Of a stretch of DNA of 64,000 nucleotides, positions 8,921 to 17,962 are shown piece after piece; positions within the stretch are counted from its first letter, which is position 1; each line of letters starts with the position of its first letter. Source of the stretch: Novosphingobium sp. Rr 2-17 (GTDB taxonomy: Bacteria; Pseudomonadota; Alphaproteobacteria; Sphingomonadales; Sphingomonadaceae); contig NZ_AKFJ01000118.1 in the NCBI RefSeq assembly GCF_000272475.1, forward strand, positions 108,447 through 172,446. Direction: 5' to 3'. The notes below the pieces were generated by a model. That model was not told the origin of the DNA. It saw only the letters and a program-made list of their open reading frames with translations, and ran no database searches. Made by a program: the position numbers and the translations under genes.

Positions 8921-9463
8921 TCAGAAGGTGGACTTGGGAATGGGAGCATTATCGGTCAGCACCGTTTCGTCCGCGTCGCCATTGTCGCCAGCGTCGGTCC
9001 ATTCGGGTACGCGGCCCAGCGCTGCCGCCTCGCGCCAGTCGAAGTTGAGCTCGATCTTCAGGCCGTTGACCGGCTCGCGCATGAACAACTGGTAGAGCTT
9101 GGAATTGTGGGCCTTGCGTTCACTGAATTCGACGCCGTTGCGGGTCAGGCGCTCGACGAACTGAGCAAGTCCGTCGCAGTTGAAGCACAAATGATCGATG
9201 CGGCCCGATCCTGGGGCGCCCGCTGCCGCGTAGTCGATGCCCTCCTGGTCGGACGGGGTCTTGAGATAGGTGTTCTGATGCTCGGAATAGCGGGCCTTGC
9301 CGATATGGACCACGTCTTGATCGCCGATATAGAGCCAGTAAACGGGAAAGCCGAATTCCGGGTGATAGCCATCGCGAAAACCCAGGTTGTCGACGAACCA
9401 GTCGCGCGTGGCATCTGGGTCATGGGTCAGTATCAAGGCGTGTTCGAGGAAGCGCAGTCCCAT
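8921..9463 (-). CDS. VOC (glyoxalase/extradiol dioxygenase fold) protein
   Basis: A 180-residue vicinal-oxygen-chelate protein with two paired modules. Candidate metal ligands are His in LEHALIL (near residue 8), His in RIDHLCFN and Glu in GLKIELNF, the usual H-H-E set. It could be a lyase, isomerase or small extradiol dioxygenase; the length is shorter than classical two-domain catechol 2,3-dioxygenases. The ATG at 9463 starts the domain directly; an upstream reading would overlap the cupin gene and adds a basic, unlikely tail. It lies 17 bases before the FAH gene start in an apparent operon. Confidence 0.75.
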   Translation of the reverse strand: MGLRFLEHALILTHDPDATRDWFVDNLGFRDGYHPEFGFPVYWLYIGDQDVVHIGKARYSEHQNTYLKTPSDQEGIDYAAAGAPGSGRIDHLCFNCDGLAQFVERLTRNGVEFSERKAHNSKLYQLFMREPVNGLKIELNFDWREAAALGRVPEWTDAGDNGDADETVLTDNAPIPKSTF

Positions 9464-9486
9464 GGGATATCCAGTTCTGTCTGTGA

Positions 9487-9894
9487 TCAGCGCGCGTGCT
9501 CTGCCGAAACGGGATGGGTTTCGCCGGTTTCGACCAAGGTGCGGGTGGCGGCGGCATTGGCGTAGATCCACAAAATCCGCAGTGGCGCGCTGGACGAACG
9601 ATTGCGGAAGCGGTGGGCCGCATTGGCAGTGATGAAGGTGGCGTCTCCGGCCTTCAGCGCGTGTTCTTCCTCGGCGATGTCTAGCCAGGCTTCGCCTGAG
9701 AGCAGCACCACGCTTTCTTCGCAGTTGTGCGAATGAAACGGGATCGCTGCATCGGCGGGGATTTCGGTTATGCCGCTTATGAAGGTAGCGGCGCCGATGC
9801 GCGGCGTGACCAGCGGAATGGTCCGCGCGCCATTGCCCCGCTCATACGCGGGCAAGTCATCTGGGCGAAGGATAGCGAAGGGTGAGTGGGTCAT
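9487..9894 (-). CDS. Single-domain cupin protein
   Basis: A 135-residue cupin with motif 1 PFHSHNCEESVVLLSGEAW (metal ligands His, His, Glu) and motif 2 AGDATFITANAAHRFRN (His). Members range from enzymes to ligand-sensing accessory proteins. It sits between the aldehyde dehydrogenase and VOC genes in the same orientation. A metal-dependent isomerase or dioxygenase role on a pathway intermediate is possible but not shown. Confidence 0.78.
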   Translation of the reverse strand: MTHSPFAILRPDDLPAYERGNGARTIPLVTPRIGAATFISGITEIPADAAIPFHSHNCEESVVLLSGEAWLDIAEEEHALKAGDATFITANAAHRFRNRSSSAPLRILWIYANAAATRTLVETGETHPVSAEHAR

Positions 9895-9920
9895 GAAGCT
9901 TTCCCGTGATTGTGAACGGC

Positions 9921-11303
9921 TCAGAGCTGGGCCGGTCCAGTCCAGACGGTCTTGGCGTTGGTGAATTCGTGCACGCCACTGGCGCCCAGTTCACGCCCGT
10001 AACCGGAATCCTTGATGCCACCGAAGGGCAGGCGCGGGTCGGACGCACTCATGCCGTTGACGAACACAGCGCCGGCATTGATCCGCCGCGCGAGGGTGGC
10101 GGCGCGGTCGGTATCGCCCGTCCACAAAGAAGCGCTGAGACCATAGTCGGTATCGTTGGCGAGGCTGATTGCCGCGTCCGCCCCGTCGACCCGCATGATC
10201 GCGGCGGCAGGGCCGAAGATCTCCTCACAGCCCGCCTTCATGGTAGGGGTGACGTGATCGAGCACGGTGGGCGCATAGAAGGCGCCTGCCCCCGCGATGG
10301 GCGTCCCCCCGCGCACCAGGCGGGCGCCAGCCGCGATCGACGATGTGATCTGGCCATGCAATTCGGTCCGCAGCGACGCCTTGGCCATTGGTCCTTGCGT
10401 GGTCGCGGCGTCCTGGGGATCGCCCAGAATCAGGCTGTCGACCTCGGCGCAAAACGCGTCGACGAAGCGATCGGCGATCCCGGCATCGAGGATGAAACGT
10501 TTGGCGGCGATGCAGCTTTGGCCGGTGTTCTGAAAGCGTGATTTCGCGCCGACCCTGGCGGCTTGCTCGACATCGGCATCATCCAGCACGATGAAAGGGT
10601 CCGCGCCGCCCAGTTCCAGGACTTGCTTTTTGAGCGCATGGCCGGCCTGCGCTGCAATGATCCGACCGACCGGCGTCGATCCGGTGAAGGTGACCGCAGC
10701 GATGCGGCGGTCCTGGATGACGGCCTCGGTCGCCGCGCTGCCTATCAGCAGCGTAGTCACGATCCCGCTGGGCAGACCCGCCCTGGTGACGATGTCCTCA
10801 ATCGCCAGCGCGCACTGTGGCACGTTGCTGGCGTGCTTGATCGCCAGGCCGTTGCCGCCGGCCAGGATCGGCGCGGCGGCGCGCATCACTTGCCAGAATG
10901 GATAGTTCCACGGCATGATCGCCAGTACGCTGCCGATCGGATCGTAGACGACGCGGCTGTCGGTGGCGCTGCTGGCGATGATCTGGTCTGATAAGTAATC
11001 CGGCGCCGCTTGCGCGTAGTACTCGAAGTTCCAGGCGCATTTTTCGATCTCGGCCTTCGCTTCGGTCAGCGGTTTACCCATTTCCAGGGTGGCAAGCAGG
11101 GCCAGGGAATCGCGTTCGGCGCGCAGCACGGCGGCTACCGCGCGCAAGCCATCCAGACGCTGCGAAAGCGGGTATGTAGCCCAATCGCGCTGCGCCGTGG
11201 CCAGCCGCGCCAGCGCCGCATCCACCGCCCCGTCGTCGAGCGGCGCAAAGCTGTCCAATTGCTGATCGGTCGCCGGATTTAGCGAGCTGATCCGGACACT
11301 CAT
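9921..11303 (-). CDS. Aldehyde dehydrogenase, succinate-semialdehyde dehydrogenase-like
   Basis: A 460-residue NAD(P)-dependent aldehyde dehydrogenase. The Rossmann segment TFTGSTPVG, the general base Glu230 in LELGGADPF and the catalytic Cys264 in NTGQSC are all present. PWNYPFWQ and the C-terminal LPFGGIKDSGYGRELG point to the succinate-semialdehyde dehydrogenase group. It overlaps the upstream Ldh gene by four bases (ATGA), so the two are translationally coupled. In this context it may oxidise an aldehyde released by the pathway, for example from side-chain cleavage. Confidence 0.88.
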   Translation of the reverse strand: MSVRISSLNPATDQQLDSFAPLDDGAVDAALARLATAQRDWATYPLSQRLDGLRAVAAVLRAERDSLALLATLEMGKPLTEAKAEIEKCAWNFEYYAQAAPDYLSDQIIASSATDSRVVYDPIGSVLAIMPWNYPFWQVMRAAAPILAGGNGLAIKHASNVPQCALAIEDIVTRAGLPSGIVTTLLIGSAATEAVIQDRRIAAVTFTGSTPVGRIIAAQAGHALKKQVLELGGADPFIVLDDADVEQAARVGAKSRFQNTGQSCIAAKRFILDAGIADRFVDAFCAEVDSLILGDPQDAATTQGPMAKASLRTELHGQITSSIAAGARLVRGGTPIAGAGAFYAPTVLDHVTPTMKAGCEEIFGPAAAIMRVDGADAAISLANDTDYGLSASLWTGDTDRAATLARRINAGAVFVNGMSASDPRLPFGGIKDSGYGRELGASGVHEFTNAKTVWTGPAQL

Positions 11304-12385
11304 CGACGGCTTCCTTCTATTTCGAGAGGAGCGATCCCTAGATCGGCGGCGAGCTGGTCCAGTTCGCCCAGCAACCCTGTGGAGATCGGGTAGCCAGCGG
11401 CTGCATAAGCGCCGCGCTTCGCATGACTTTGTTCGCCTGGAAGCCAGATGCGATCGACGCCGGGCAAGCGCTCGCTGTCGCGGATGTCGCGCTCAAGCTG
11501 GTCCACCCGCGCCTTGAAGGCGTCCACATCCCCGAATGCGGCCAGGTCGACCATTATGATCGTCTGGCCAGTGTTGGTGGGAGTAACGTGGTCGGCGTTG
11601 AAATCGACGACGTTGCGGCCCATCGCCGCGCCATTGAGCGTCCCGGCTAGCAAGCCGAATACCAAGGCCAAGCCATAGCCTTTATGATCGCCGATGGGCA
11701 GCAGAAAGCCGTCTTCCGAGCGGGTGGGATCGGTAAGCGGCTGCCCCTGACGGTCGATCATCCAGCCTACCGGCATTTCGCGACCCGCCTTCGCCCTGGC
11801 CTTAACCTTGCCGTAGGCCGCAACGGTGGTGGCCATGTCGAGCACCACCGGTGGCTCCGCCGCGCCTGGAATCGCTGCGGCGATCGGATTTGTGGAAAGC
11901 AACATGTCCATTCCACCCCACGGCGGCAGGTGGTTGGCGTTACCCACTGCAAAGTACAGTGCGAGCATATCGTGCTCCAACGCCCGCCGGACATAGAGCG
12001 AGGCAGGCCCTGCGTGGTTGGAATTGCGCGTTCCGACCCAGGCCACGCCGCATTCACGCGCCTTGCCGATCGCGATATCGACGGCATGCGAAACGACGAG
12101 ATGGCCCATTCCATTATCGCCGTCGACTACGGCGGTCGCTGGTCGATCTTCGACTATACGCATGATCGGACGAGGGTTCATGCCGGCTGATCGCAGACGC
12201 TTGATGTACTGCGGCAGGCGGATGATGCCATGGCCGTCCGAGCCCTGCATATCTGCCTCTGTCATCAGTTTGGCGACTTGGTCGGCACCTTCGTTTGCAA
12301 GCCCTTGGGTAAGCAAGGCGGCCTTGATGAAAGCTTGCGCGCAAGTTGCCGCAACGCGTGGTGTGGTTTGGTCTAGGGAAGTCAT
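11300..12385 (-). CDS. Ldh family NAD(P)-dependent oxidoreductase
   Basis: A 361-residue member of the malate/L-lactate/ureidoglycolate dehydrogenase family (YlbC/ComC type), which has no classical Rossmann fold. Family segments seen are SDGHGIIRLPQYIKRL, GVAWVGTRNSNHAGP, FAVGNANHLPPWGG, STNPIAAAIPG and VVLDMATTVAAYGKVKARA. It reduces or oxidises a 2-keto/2-hydroxy acid. First gene of the minus-strand run, divergent from the flavin monooxygenase, so the gap 12386-12521 should hold both promoters. MTSLDQTT was chosen as start because the upstream extension has no family similarity. Confidence 0.85.
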   Translation of the reverse strand: MTSLDQTTPRVAATCAQAFIKAALLTQGLANEGADQVAKLMTEADMQGSDGHGIIRLPQYIKRLRSAGMNPRPIMRIVEDRPATAVVDGDNGMGHLVVSHAVDIAIGKARECGVAWVGTRNSNHAGPASLYVRRALEHDMLALYFAVGNANHLPPWGGMDMLLSTNPIAAAIPGAAEPPVVLDMATTVAAYGKVKARAKAGREMPVGWMIDRQGQPLTDPTRSEDGFLLPIGDHKGYGLALVFGLLAGTLNGAAMGRNVVDFNADHVTPTNTGQTIIMVDLAAFGDVDAFKARVDQLERDIRDSERLPGVDRIWLPGEQSHAKRGAYAAAGYPISTGLLGELDQLAADLGIAPLEIEGSRR

Positions 12386-12521
12386 CGCTGGACACGATAC
12401 GCCCACGCAAACGTGGCTAACCACCTGCTTCAATATTTCGGTTGTATTTGTTGATGAGGCAGTTGGTTTCGCCTTTGCCGTTGAGCGAAGGTGGAACCTT
12501 ATGGGAAGGACGAGAAATTAC

Positions 12522-14027
12522 ATGGAATCGGTAGAAGTCTTGATCGTGGGCGCCGGCCCGGTGGGCGTGACTTTGGGGTGCGAACTTGCGCGGCGGGGGG
12601 TAGGCTTCCGGCTGGTCGATCAAGCGACGAGGCCATTCGAGGGCTCTCGGGGAAAGACGCTTCAGCCACGCACGCTGGAATTGATGGAAGATCTGGGCGT
12701 CATTGATCGGGTTCTTGCTCGTGGCGAGCCGACGCCGCCGATCCAGGTATTCTCACCCAATGGGGCGGTGGATGTCGAAACATTGTTCGGCGATCGCGTA
12801 TCGACGCCCTCTACGCCCTTTCCGCGACCATTCACGATCGCCCAGAATCTGACGGAGGACGCGTTGCGTACGCGTTTGGCGGAGATGGGTGGTGAGATCC
12901 ACTACGGCACGACCTTGATCGCGCTAAAGCAGGACGAGGCCGGTGTCGTCGCCACCCTGGAGACCGAGAGCGGCCTATCGCAAATTCGCGCCGCCTACGT
13001 GGTGGGTTGCGATGGCGGTCGCAGCAAAGTGCGTCAGCTTCTGGGCATCGCGTTCGAGGGGGATACCGATGAAAGCCGGCGCCTCTACGTCGCGGACGTA
13101 CGCATCGATGGGCTCGGTCGTGAGAGCTGGTACAGCTTTCGCGGACCAGGCGGCATGCTCAATCTTTCGCCCCTGGCGACGACCGATCTCTATCAACTGC
13201 AAGCATCGATACCGCCGACCGCGCCGGACGAAATCGATATCGAGGCGCTTCAGAACATCGTCACCACCCGCAGCCGCCGCGACGACATTCGCATCACCGA
13301 TATGGCGTGGATGTCGACCTGGCGCATGAATGTGCGACTTGCGGCGAAGTACCGGGAGGGGCGCGTGTTCTTGGCGGGGGACGCTTGTCACGTCCACTCG
13401 CCGGCCGGGGCGCAAGGGCTGAATACCGGCTTCCAGGATGCCTGCAACCTGGCCTGGAAACTCGCGGCCGTCCTGCGCGGCGCGCCTGCCGATCTCCTAT
13501 CGAGTTACGAGGAGGAGCGCCGTCCGATCGCCGCCTGGATGCTGGGGCTTACCTCGGCGCTGGAGGCGCAAGCCTTCGAGAAGAAAGGCTTCCCGACCGA
13601 TCGGGAGGAAGGCTTTCTCCAACTCGCAATCAACTACCGCGACAGTTCGCTCACGGCGGAACACCGCAGGGCACCGGGCGGGGTGGTGGCCGGCGATCGT
13701 CTGCCCGATGCGACCGGGCTGGTTGCGCAAGGACAAACATTCCGTTTGTTCGAGTTGGTCCGTGGGCCGCGGCCCGTCGTCATTGCGGTTGGACAAGGCT
13801 GGAATGCCACTTTGGCGGATCTGCGCGCGCGGTATCCGCAGGAGGCATTGGCTATCGTCACCATAGCGCCGGGGGGAATCGAGGATAGCAATGGTCACTT
13901 CGCAGGCGGCCTGGGGATTGATGGCGACGCGCTAATGGTGGTCAGGCCAGACAAGTACATCGGCTTTGCTGGCGACCACGAGAGTGCCGGCGAGATTGTC
14001 CCTTATTTGGCCAGGTTGCTTGGATGA
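12522..14027 (+). CDS. FAD-dependent aromatic monooxygenase
   Basis: A 501-residue flavoprotein of the PheA/TfdB/MhpA hydroxylase group. It has the FAD-binding GxGxxG in VEVLIVGAGPVGVTL at the N-terminus, the DG motif CDGGRSKVRQLLG near residue 160, and the GD motif VFLAGDACHVHSPAGAQGLN near residue 290. A C-terminal thioredoxin-like region follows. Predicted to hydroxylate a phenolic ring using NAD(P)H and O2. The ATG at 12501 is an alternative start with its own upstream AAGGTGG. It overlaps the next hydrolase gene by four bases, suggesting consecutive steps. Confidence 0.88.
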   Translation: MESVEVLIVGAGPVGVTLGCELARRGVGFRLVDQATRPFEGSRGKTLQPRTLELMEDLGVIDRVLARGEPTPPIQVFSPNGAVDVETLFGDRVSTPSTPFPRPFTIAQNLTEDALRTRLAEMGGEIHYGTTLIALKQDEAGVVATLETESGLSQIRAAYVVGCDGGRSKVRQLLGIAFEGDTDESRRLYVADVRIDGLGRESWYSFRGPGGMLNLSPLATTDLYQLQASIPPTAPDEIDIEALQNIVTTRSRRDDIRITDMAWMSTWRMNVRLAAKYREGRVFLAGDACHVHSPAGAQGLNTGFQDACNLAWKLAAVLRGAPADLLSSYEEERRPIAAWMLGLTSALEAQAFEKKGFPTDREEGFLQLAINYRDSSLTAEHRRAPGGVVAGDRLPDATGLVAQGQTFRLFELVRGPRPVVIAVGQGWNATLADLRARYPQEALAIVTIAPGGIEDSNGHFAGGLGIDGDALMVVRPDKYIGFAGDHESAGEIVPYLARLLG

Positions 14028-15154
14028 TGGCGCACGATCCCGCCATCACCCGGCGCGTGTTCCGCCGCCGCTCAACGCCGGAAGCGGCCAGCATAAATAT
14101 GCTGCCCGGCGAAGCGCAAGCCGGGCTGCGCCAGTTTAGCGTCGAGCGGCTGACGGCGTACGGTCTCGTATATGAGGATGCCGCCGAACTGCTCGACAGG
14201 GTGGCCCAGGGCGAAGGGTGGCAGGACGCCGCGAGCGACATGGCCGCCGCGCTGCCCACGTCGCGTGACGGGTATGCGCCGGCAACCGCTGCCGACCAAA
14301 TGTTTCGTAAAGCGGCGCTGCTGCGCGCCGCCCAGTTCATGATGATCGAGGATACCGCTCAGCGCTGCGAATTGTTCGGGCAGGCGGCACAGCTTTACGC
14401 CTCCGCATCGGTCCTGGCGCGAGACCGCATTCGTTTTGAATGTCGAGGCGTCGACGGCGCGGTCCTGGTCGGTTGGCGTTTTCCGGCCGAGGCTCCTTGC
14501 GCTGTCGCGGTTGTGTGGGGCGGGATCGAAGGCTGGGCGATGGACTTCGCGGCGATGGGCGTCGAACTCGCGCGGCGCGGGATCGAGGTATTCCTGATCG
14601 ATGGGCCGGGGCAAGGCGAAACCCGGCTGACCTATGGCCTGTACTTCGACGATAACTGGCAGAGCCATTGGCGTCTCGCCATCGACCATGTCTGTGAGCA
14701 GGCTGGCGATCTGCCGCTGTTCATTGTCGGCAACAGCATGGGCGGTTGCCTGGTAATGAACTATGCTCCAGGCGATCCTCGCATCTGTGGGATCGTCAGC
14801 AACGGTGGCCCGCTGCGTCCGCCCGGTCTTACGGGCGATCTCCCAAGCAAGCTACGCAAGTTCGTGGTCTTTTGCGGGGAGGCGGATGCTCCTAGTGTCT
14901 GGGGCGCACTCGACGCCGGCCGCGCGCTGGCAAACTCACGGCAACCGCTGCTTATCCTCCATGGCTCCGCCGATCCGCTGGTGACCGAGGCTGAAGTGCT
15001 GGAGATTGCCCGCATGGCCGGCTCGGAGGATGTGGAAGTCGCTATCTTCTCGAACGGTGAACACTGCCTCTACAACCATACCGCCGATAAGCACGACCTG
15101 GTCGCCGAATGGATACGGCAGCGGTCGCGCTGGGCGCAGGACCAGCGATCATGA
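14024..15154 (+). CDS. Alpha/beta hydrolase, C-C bond hydrolase-like
   Basis: A 376-residue alpha/beta hydrolase with an N-terminal helical extension of about 130 residues before the core. The nucleophile is Ser238 in VGNSMGG, the acid Asp317 in LHGSADPLV and the base His347 in GEHCLYN. The layout, with the helical N-terminus and the DGPGQGET segment, resembles 2,6-dihydroxypseudooxynicotine hydrolase, which cuts a ring-to-side-chain C-C bond after ring hydroxylation. That fits its coupling to the upstream hydroxylase by an ATGA overlap. The substrate here is unknown. Confidence 0.82.
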   Translation: MMAHDPAITRRVFRRRSTPEAASINMLPGEAQAGLRQFSVERLTAYGLVYEDAAELLDRVAQGEGWQDAASDMAAALPTSRDGYAPATAADQMFRKAALLRAAQFMMIEDTAQRCELFGQAAQLYASASVLARDRIRFECRGVDGAVLVGWRFPAEAPCAVAVVWGGIEGWAMDFAAMGVELARRGIEVFLIDGPGQGETRLTYGLYFDDNWQSHWRLAIDHVCEQAGDLPLFIVGNSMGGCLVMNYAPGDPRICGIVSNGGPLRPPGLTGDLPSKLRKFVVFCGEADAPSVWGALDAGRALANSRQPLLILHGSADPLVTEAEVLEIARMAGSEDVEVAIFSNGEHCLYNHTADKHDLVAEWIRQRSRWAQDQRS

Positions 15155-16395
15155 TCATGCACGACGCTCCGGCGGAACCTTCCGGCACCGCGGTATCGAG
15201 CAAGGTGAGCCTACCACTCGTGATCGCCATCTGCTTCCTGGTCATGATGGGCGAGGGGTTCGATACCCAGGCTATCGGCGTAGCCGCGCCGCAGATGATG
15301 CCGGAACTGGGGATCTCGCCTGCCTTGAAAGGCGCGATCTTCGGGATCGGGCAATGGGGCGTGGCAATCGGTGCGTTGGCTGGCGGCTATCTCGCCGATC
15401 GCTGGGACCGGCGTAGAGCATTATTCGCGTCCGTGCTCCTCTTTGGCGGAACGACGCTGGCGATGGCCTATGCATGGGACTATTCAAGTTTGATGGCGTT
15501 GCGCCTAGTTGCTGGGTTGGGACTTGGGGCCGCGATTCCCAGTGTTGTTGCAACGGCGATCGACCTTTCTCCTCCCGGCAAGCGGGTGGGAACGGTAGCG
15601 ACGATCATGGCCGGCCTTCCGCTCGGCGGTGCACTTGCCGCTGCGGTGGCAGCAACCGTGATGCATGATGTCGGCTGGCGGATCATTTTCTACATAGGAG
15701 GCGCGCTGCCGCTCATTGCGCTCCTGGCATTGCCAATGCTGCCCGTCCGCAAAGGACGGAGCGTGACTGCCGCACAACAGACTAAGCCGACGTTCTCGAT
15801 GATCTTCGTCCACGGGTCCCGAGCATTCACGCTGACAATGTGGCTGGTTTATTTCATCACCTTGTTGATGGTTTATCTGCTGCTTTTGTGGCTACCCACG
15901 ATGATGGTCGATCAAGGTGTTCCCGAACCTAAAGCTGACTTGCTGTCGATGATGTTCAACCTTGCTGCAGTAGCGGGCAACATTATTCTCGGGCGAACTA
16001 CCGATAAATTCGGATATAAACGTGTGGTGCCGGCAATATACTTTTGTTTGATTGCTGCTACGGCGATCGTGGCATTTGCAGAAAGCTACGCAGCTTACGT
16101 TGTGGGATTCGCCTTGCTTGGATTTCTTCTTCTAGGTGGGCAAAATTGCCTCAACGGAATTCTGCCGTCATTTTACCCACCACAAGCGCGCTCGATCTCT
16201 GTTGGTTCGGCGGTAGGGGTGGGACGCATCGGCTCGATCGTGGGGCCGCTCTATGCCGGGATCGCCTTCGCTGCAGGCCATGGCGTCCCGGTCGTGCTGC
16301 GCAGTATGGTCGGGCTGACGATCGTTGCCGCTCTCGCGATTGCGGTTGCACTGCGCATCGGTCGAGTCCGGACTGGGACTGAGGGCTCGCCGTAG
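15151..16395 (+). CDS. MFS transporter, aromatic acid:H+ symporter-like
   Basis: A 414-residue, 12-segment major facilitator. It shows the aromatic acid symporter features: an acidic residue in the first membrane segment (MMGEGFDTQAIG), the loop 2-3 signature GGYLADRWDRRRAL, and a GGQNCLNG-type segment in the C-terminal half. Predicted to import an aromatic carboxylate across the inner membrane. Its ATG overlaps the TGA of the hydrolase, completing a coupled monooxygenase-hydrolase-transporter operon. Confidence 0.87.
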   Translation: MIMHDAPAEPSGTAVSSKVSLPLVIAICFLVMMGEGFDTQAIGVAAPQMMPELGISPALKGAIFGIGQWGVAIGALAGGYLADRWDRRRALFASVLLFGGTTLAMAYAWDYSSLMALRLVAGLGLGAAIPSVVATAIDLSPPGKRVGTVATIMAGLPLGGALAAAVAATVMHDVGWRIIFYIGGALPLIALLALPMLPVRKGRSVTAAQQTKPTFSMIFVHGSRAFTLTMWLVYFITLLMVYLLLLWLPTMMVDQGVPEPKADLLSMMFNLAAVAGNIILGRTTDKFGYKRVVPAIYFCLIAATAIVAFAESYAAYVVGFALLGFLLLGGQNCLNGILPSFYPPQARSISVGSAVGVGRIGSIVGPLYAGIAFAAGHGVPVVLRSMVGLTIVAALAIAVALRIGRVRTGTEGSP

Positions 16396-16459
16396 TTCGG
16401 CAACCTCACCGCCTCAAACGGATCGTACAAGCAATAGAGCCGTATCGAAGGAATGTGCC

Positions 16460-17290
16460 ATGGAAGATCGTACCGAGCGCGACAGCGTGACTTATACTGT
16501 TGAAGACCGCATCGCCTGGGTCTCCTTTAATCGTCCAGACAAGCGCAACTGCATGAGCCCGGCGCTTAACCGGCGCATGTTGGAGGTGTTGGAAGAGTTA
16601 GAATTTCGAGAGGATGTCGGCGTCCTTGTGCTGACCGGAGAAGGTACGGCGTGGTCCGCCGGCATGGACCTTGAGCAATACTTTCGCGCGAGTGAAAAAG
16701 AGGGCCTGGGTGCCGTGCGCAAGGCACAGCGTGAGGCCTATGGTTGGTGGGAGAGGCTGCGCTGGTTTGAAAAGCCGACGATCGCGATGGTAAATGGGTG
16801 GTGCTTTGGCGGCGCCTACGGCCCGCTGTTCGGCTGCGACCTCGCTATTGCGGCGGAGGAAGCGCAGTTTGGTCTTTCCGAGATTAACTGGGGCATATTG
16901 CCCGGAGGCGGCGCCAGCAAGGTCATCACCGAACTGACCGGTTTTCGCAACGCAATGTACCACGCCATGACGGGCGAGAATGTCGATGGACGCAAAGCTG
17001 CGGAGTGGGGGCTGGTCAACGAAGCTGTTCCGCTTGCCGGGCTAAGGCACCGCGTGACAATAATCGCGAAAGTACTGCTCGGAAAGAACCCTACAGCTCT
17101 GCGAGCGACCAAATGGGCCGTCCGCCGAGTACGTGAGATGACCTTCGATCAGTCCATGGATTACCTCGTGCGGACGCAGGAAGCAGCCAATTTCTTTGAT
17201 GCCGAAGGGCGTAACGAAGCCCTTCGGCAATTCATCGACGAGAAGTCTTTCAAGCCTGGATTGGGTGCTTACGACCTCAAGCGTGAATAA
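16460..17290 (+). CDS. Enoyl-CoA hydratase, p-hydroxycinnamoyl-CoA hydratase/lyase-like
   Basis: A 276-residue crotonase-fold protein. MVNGWCFGGAYGPLFGCDLA (oxyanion hole) and FGLSEINWG (Glu141) match hydroxycinnamoyl-CoA hydratase/lyase (Ech/FCS partner), which converts feruloyl- or coumaroyl-CoA to the benzaldehyde plus acetyl-CoA. Substrate-contact equivalents WSAGMDLEQYF are also kept, but a Ser that follows GGGF in the Pseudomonas enzyme is Gly here, so the substrate may differ. The C-terminus DEKSFKPGLGAYDLKRE also fits the family. The ATG follows GAAGGAATG. Last gene of the plus-strand catabolic run. No dedicated CoA ligase is seen in the window. Confidence 0.82.
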   Translation: MEDRTERDSVTYTVEDRIAWVSFNRPDKRNCMSPALNRRMLEVLEELEFREDVGVLVLTGEGTAWSAGMDLEQYFRASEKEGLGAVRKAQREAYGWWERLRWFEKPTIAMVNGWCFGGAYGPLFGCDLAIAAEEAQFGLSEINWGILPGGGASKVITELTGFRNAMYHAMTGENVDGRKAAEWGLVNEAVPLAGLRHRVTIIAKVLLGKNPTALRATKWAVRRVREMTFDQSMDYLVRTQEAANFFDAEGRNEALRQFIDEKSFKPGLGAYDLKRE

Positions 17291-17299
17291 CCGTAGACC

Positions 17300-17580
17300 T
17301 GGGCGTGGAGTGCTTCTCTTCGCCTCGGCGGCTTGATTCCGATGGTGCGTATGAAGAGACCCATCTTGGCTTTCTGCTGAACGAAGACATGCTCCACGCG
17401 AGTACCACCTTGGATTTGGCGGCATTCGCCTTGGTCCTTGCGCCTTGAGCCATTTCTCATTGGCATCGCTCCGATAAGCTGTGTCGGCCATACGTCGGAG
17501 GCAGTGTTGTCGTTCGTTACGATCTCGCGCAGCATCCGCCCATAGAACCGCGCGCCATCGATAACTTGCCCTTGCGGACG
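17300..17580 (-). pseudogene. Decayed IS5-family transposase remnant
   Basis: On the minus strand, LREIVTNDNTASDVW is followed after a one-base loss by ADTAYRSDANEKWLKAQG in another frame, then after an internal deletion by TRVEHVFVQQKAKMGLFIRT. These are consecutive segments of the C-terminal DDE half of IS5-group transposases. At least two frame lesions make it non-functional. No intact ends were found. Confidence 0.75.
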
Positions 17581-17916
17581 AAGCCGAAGTCCCGAGAGAT
17601 TGCGATGCTGCTTTTGTACCTTGGCGAACCTAGGCGCCGCATTAACGTGTTCGCATGGGCGTTGGCGCGCCAAGGTCAAAACCCAAAAAGCCCAGCCAGT
17701 TTGCCCAATCCCGGATAACATATTCCATCCGTGCGTCGCTGACATTATTCTGGGGCCAGCCCGCCGCCAGCGTCGGACGAAACGCCTCGAATTCGATTAC
17801 CCGGCCAGTCCTCCAGCGGACTGCGGTGGCGGCTTTTTCGTCTTCCGATGCTCCTTAACAAACGATCTGTCGCAAAACCGATACAAATCGACCCTTGGCA
17901 TCTCGCATTCATCAGG
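17581..17916. other. Intergenic, no intact gene
   Basis: About 335 bases next to the IS5 remnant with overlapping short frames on both strands. One minus-strand frame (LGFWVLTLARQRPCEH and flanks) might be more mobile-element debris, but I do not recognise it. The promoter of the double-winged-helix regulator must lie at the right end. Confidence 0.4.
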
Positions 17917-17951
17917 TATTATGAATTCATAATATTACTGAGTGAACTCAG
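17917..17951. promoter_or_regulatory. Two adjacent palindromes upstream of the double-GntR gene
   Basis: TATTATGAATTCATAATA (17917-17934) is a perfect 18-bp palindrome. Three bases later CTGAGT-GA-ACTCAG (17938-17951) is a second perfect dyad. They end 11 bases before the chosen start of the regulator, overlapping where its promoter and ribosome site should be. Autoregulatory operators are the simplest reading. Confidence 0.6.
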
Positions 17952-17962
17952 AAAGGATGAAG

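Noticed and set aside
12018..12521. In-frame upstream extension of the flavin monooxygenase
   Set aside because: It overlaps the divergent Ldh gene and precedes the Rossmann strand by about 170 residues without family similarity.
17269..17745. Intact 158-residue minus-strand protein
   Set aside because: Its middle is part of a frameshifted IS5 transposase, and the complementary piece lies in another frame.
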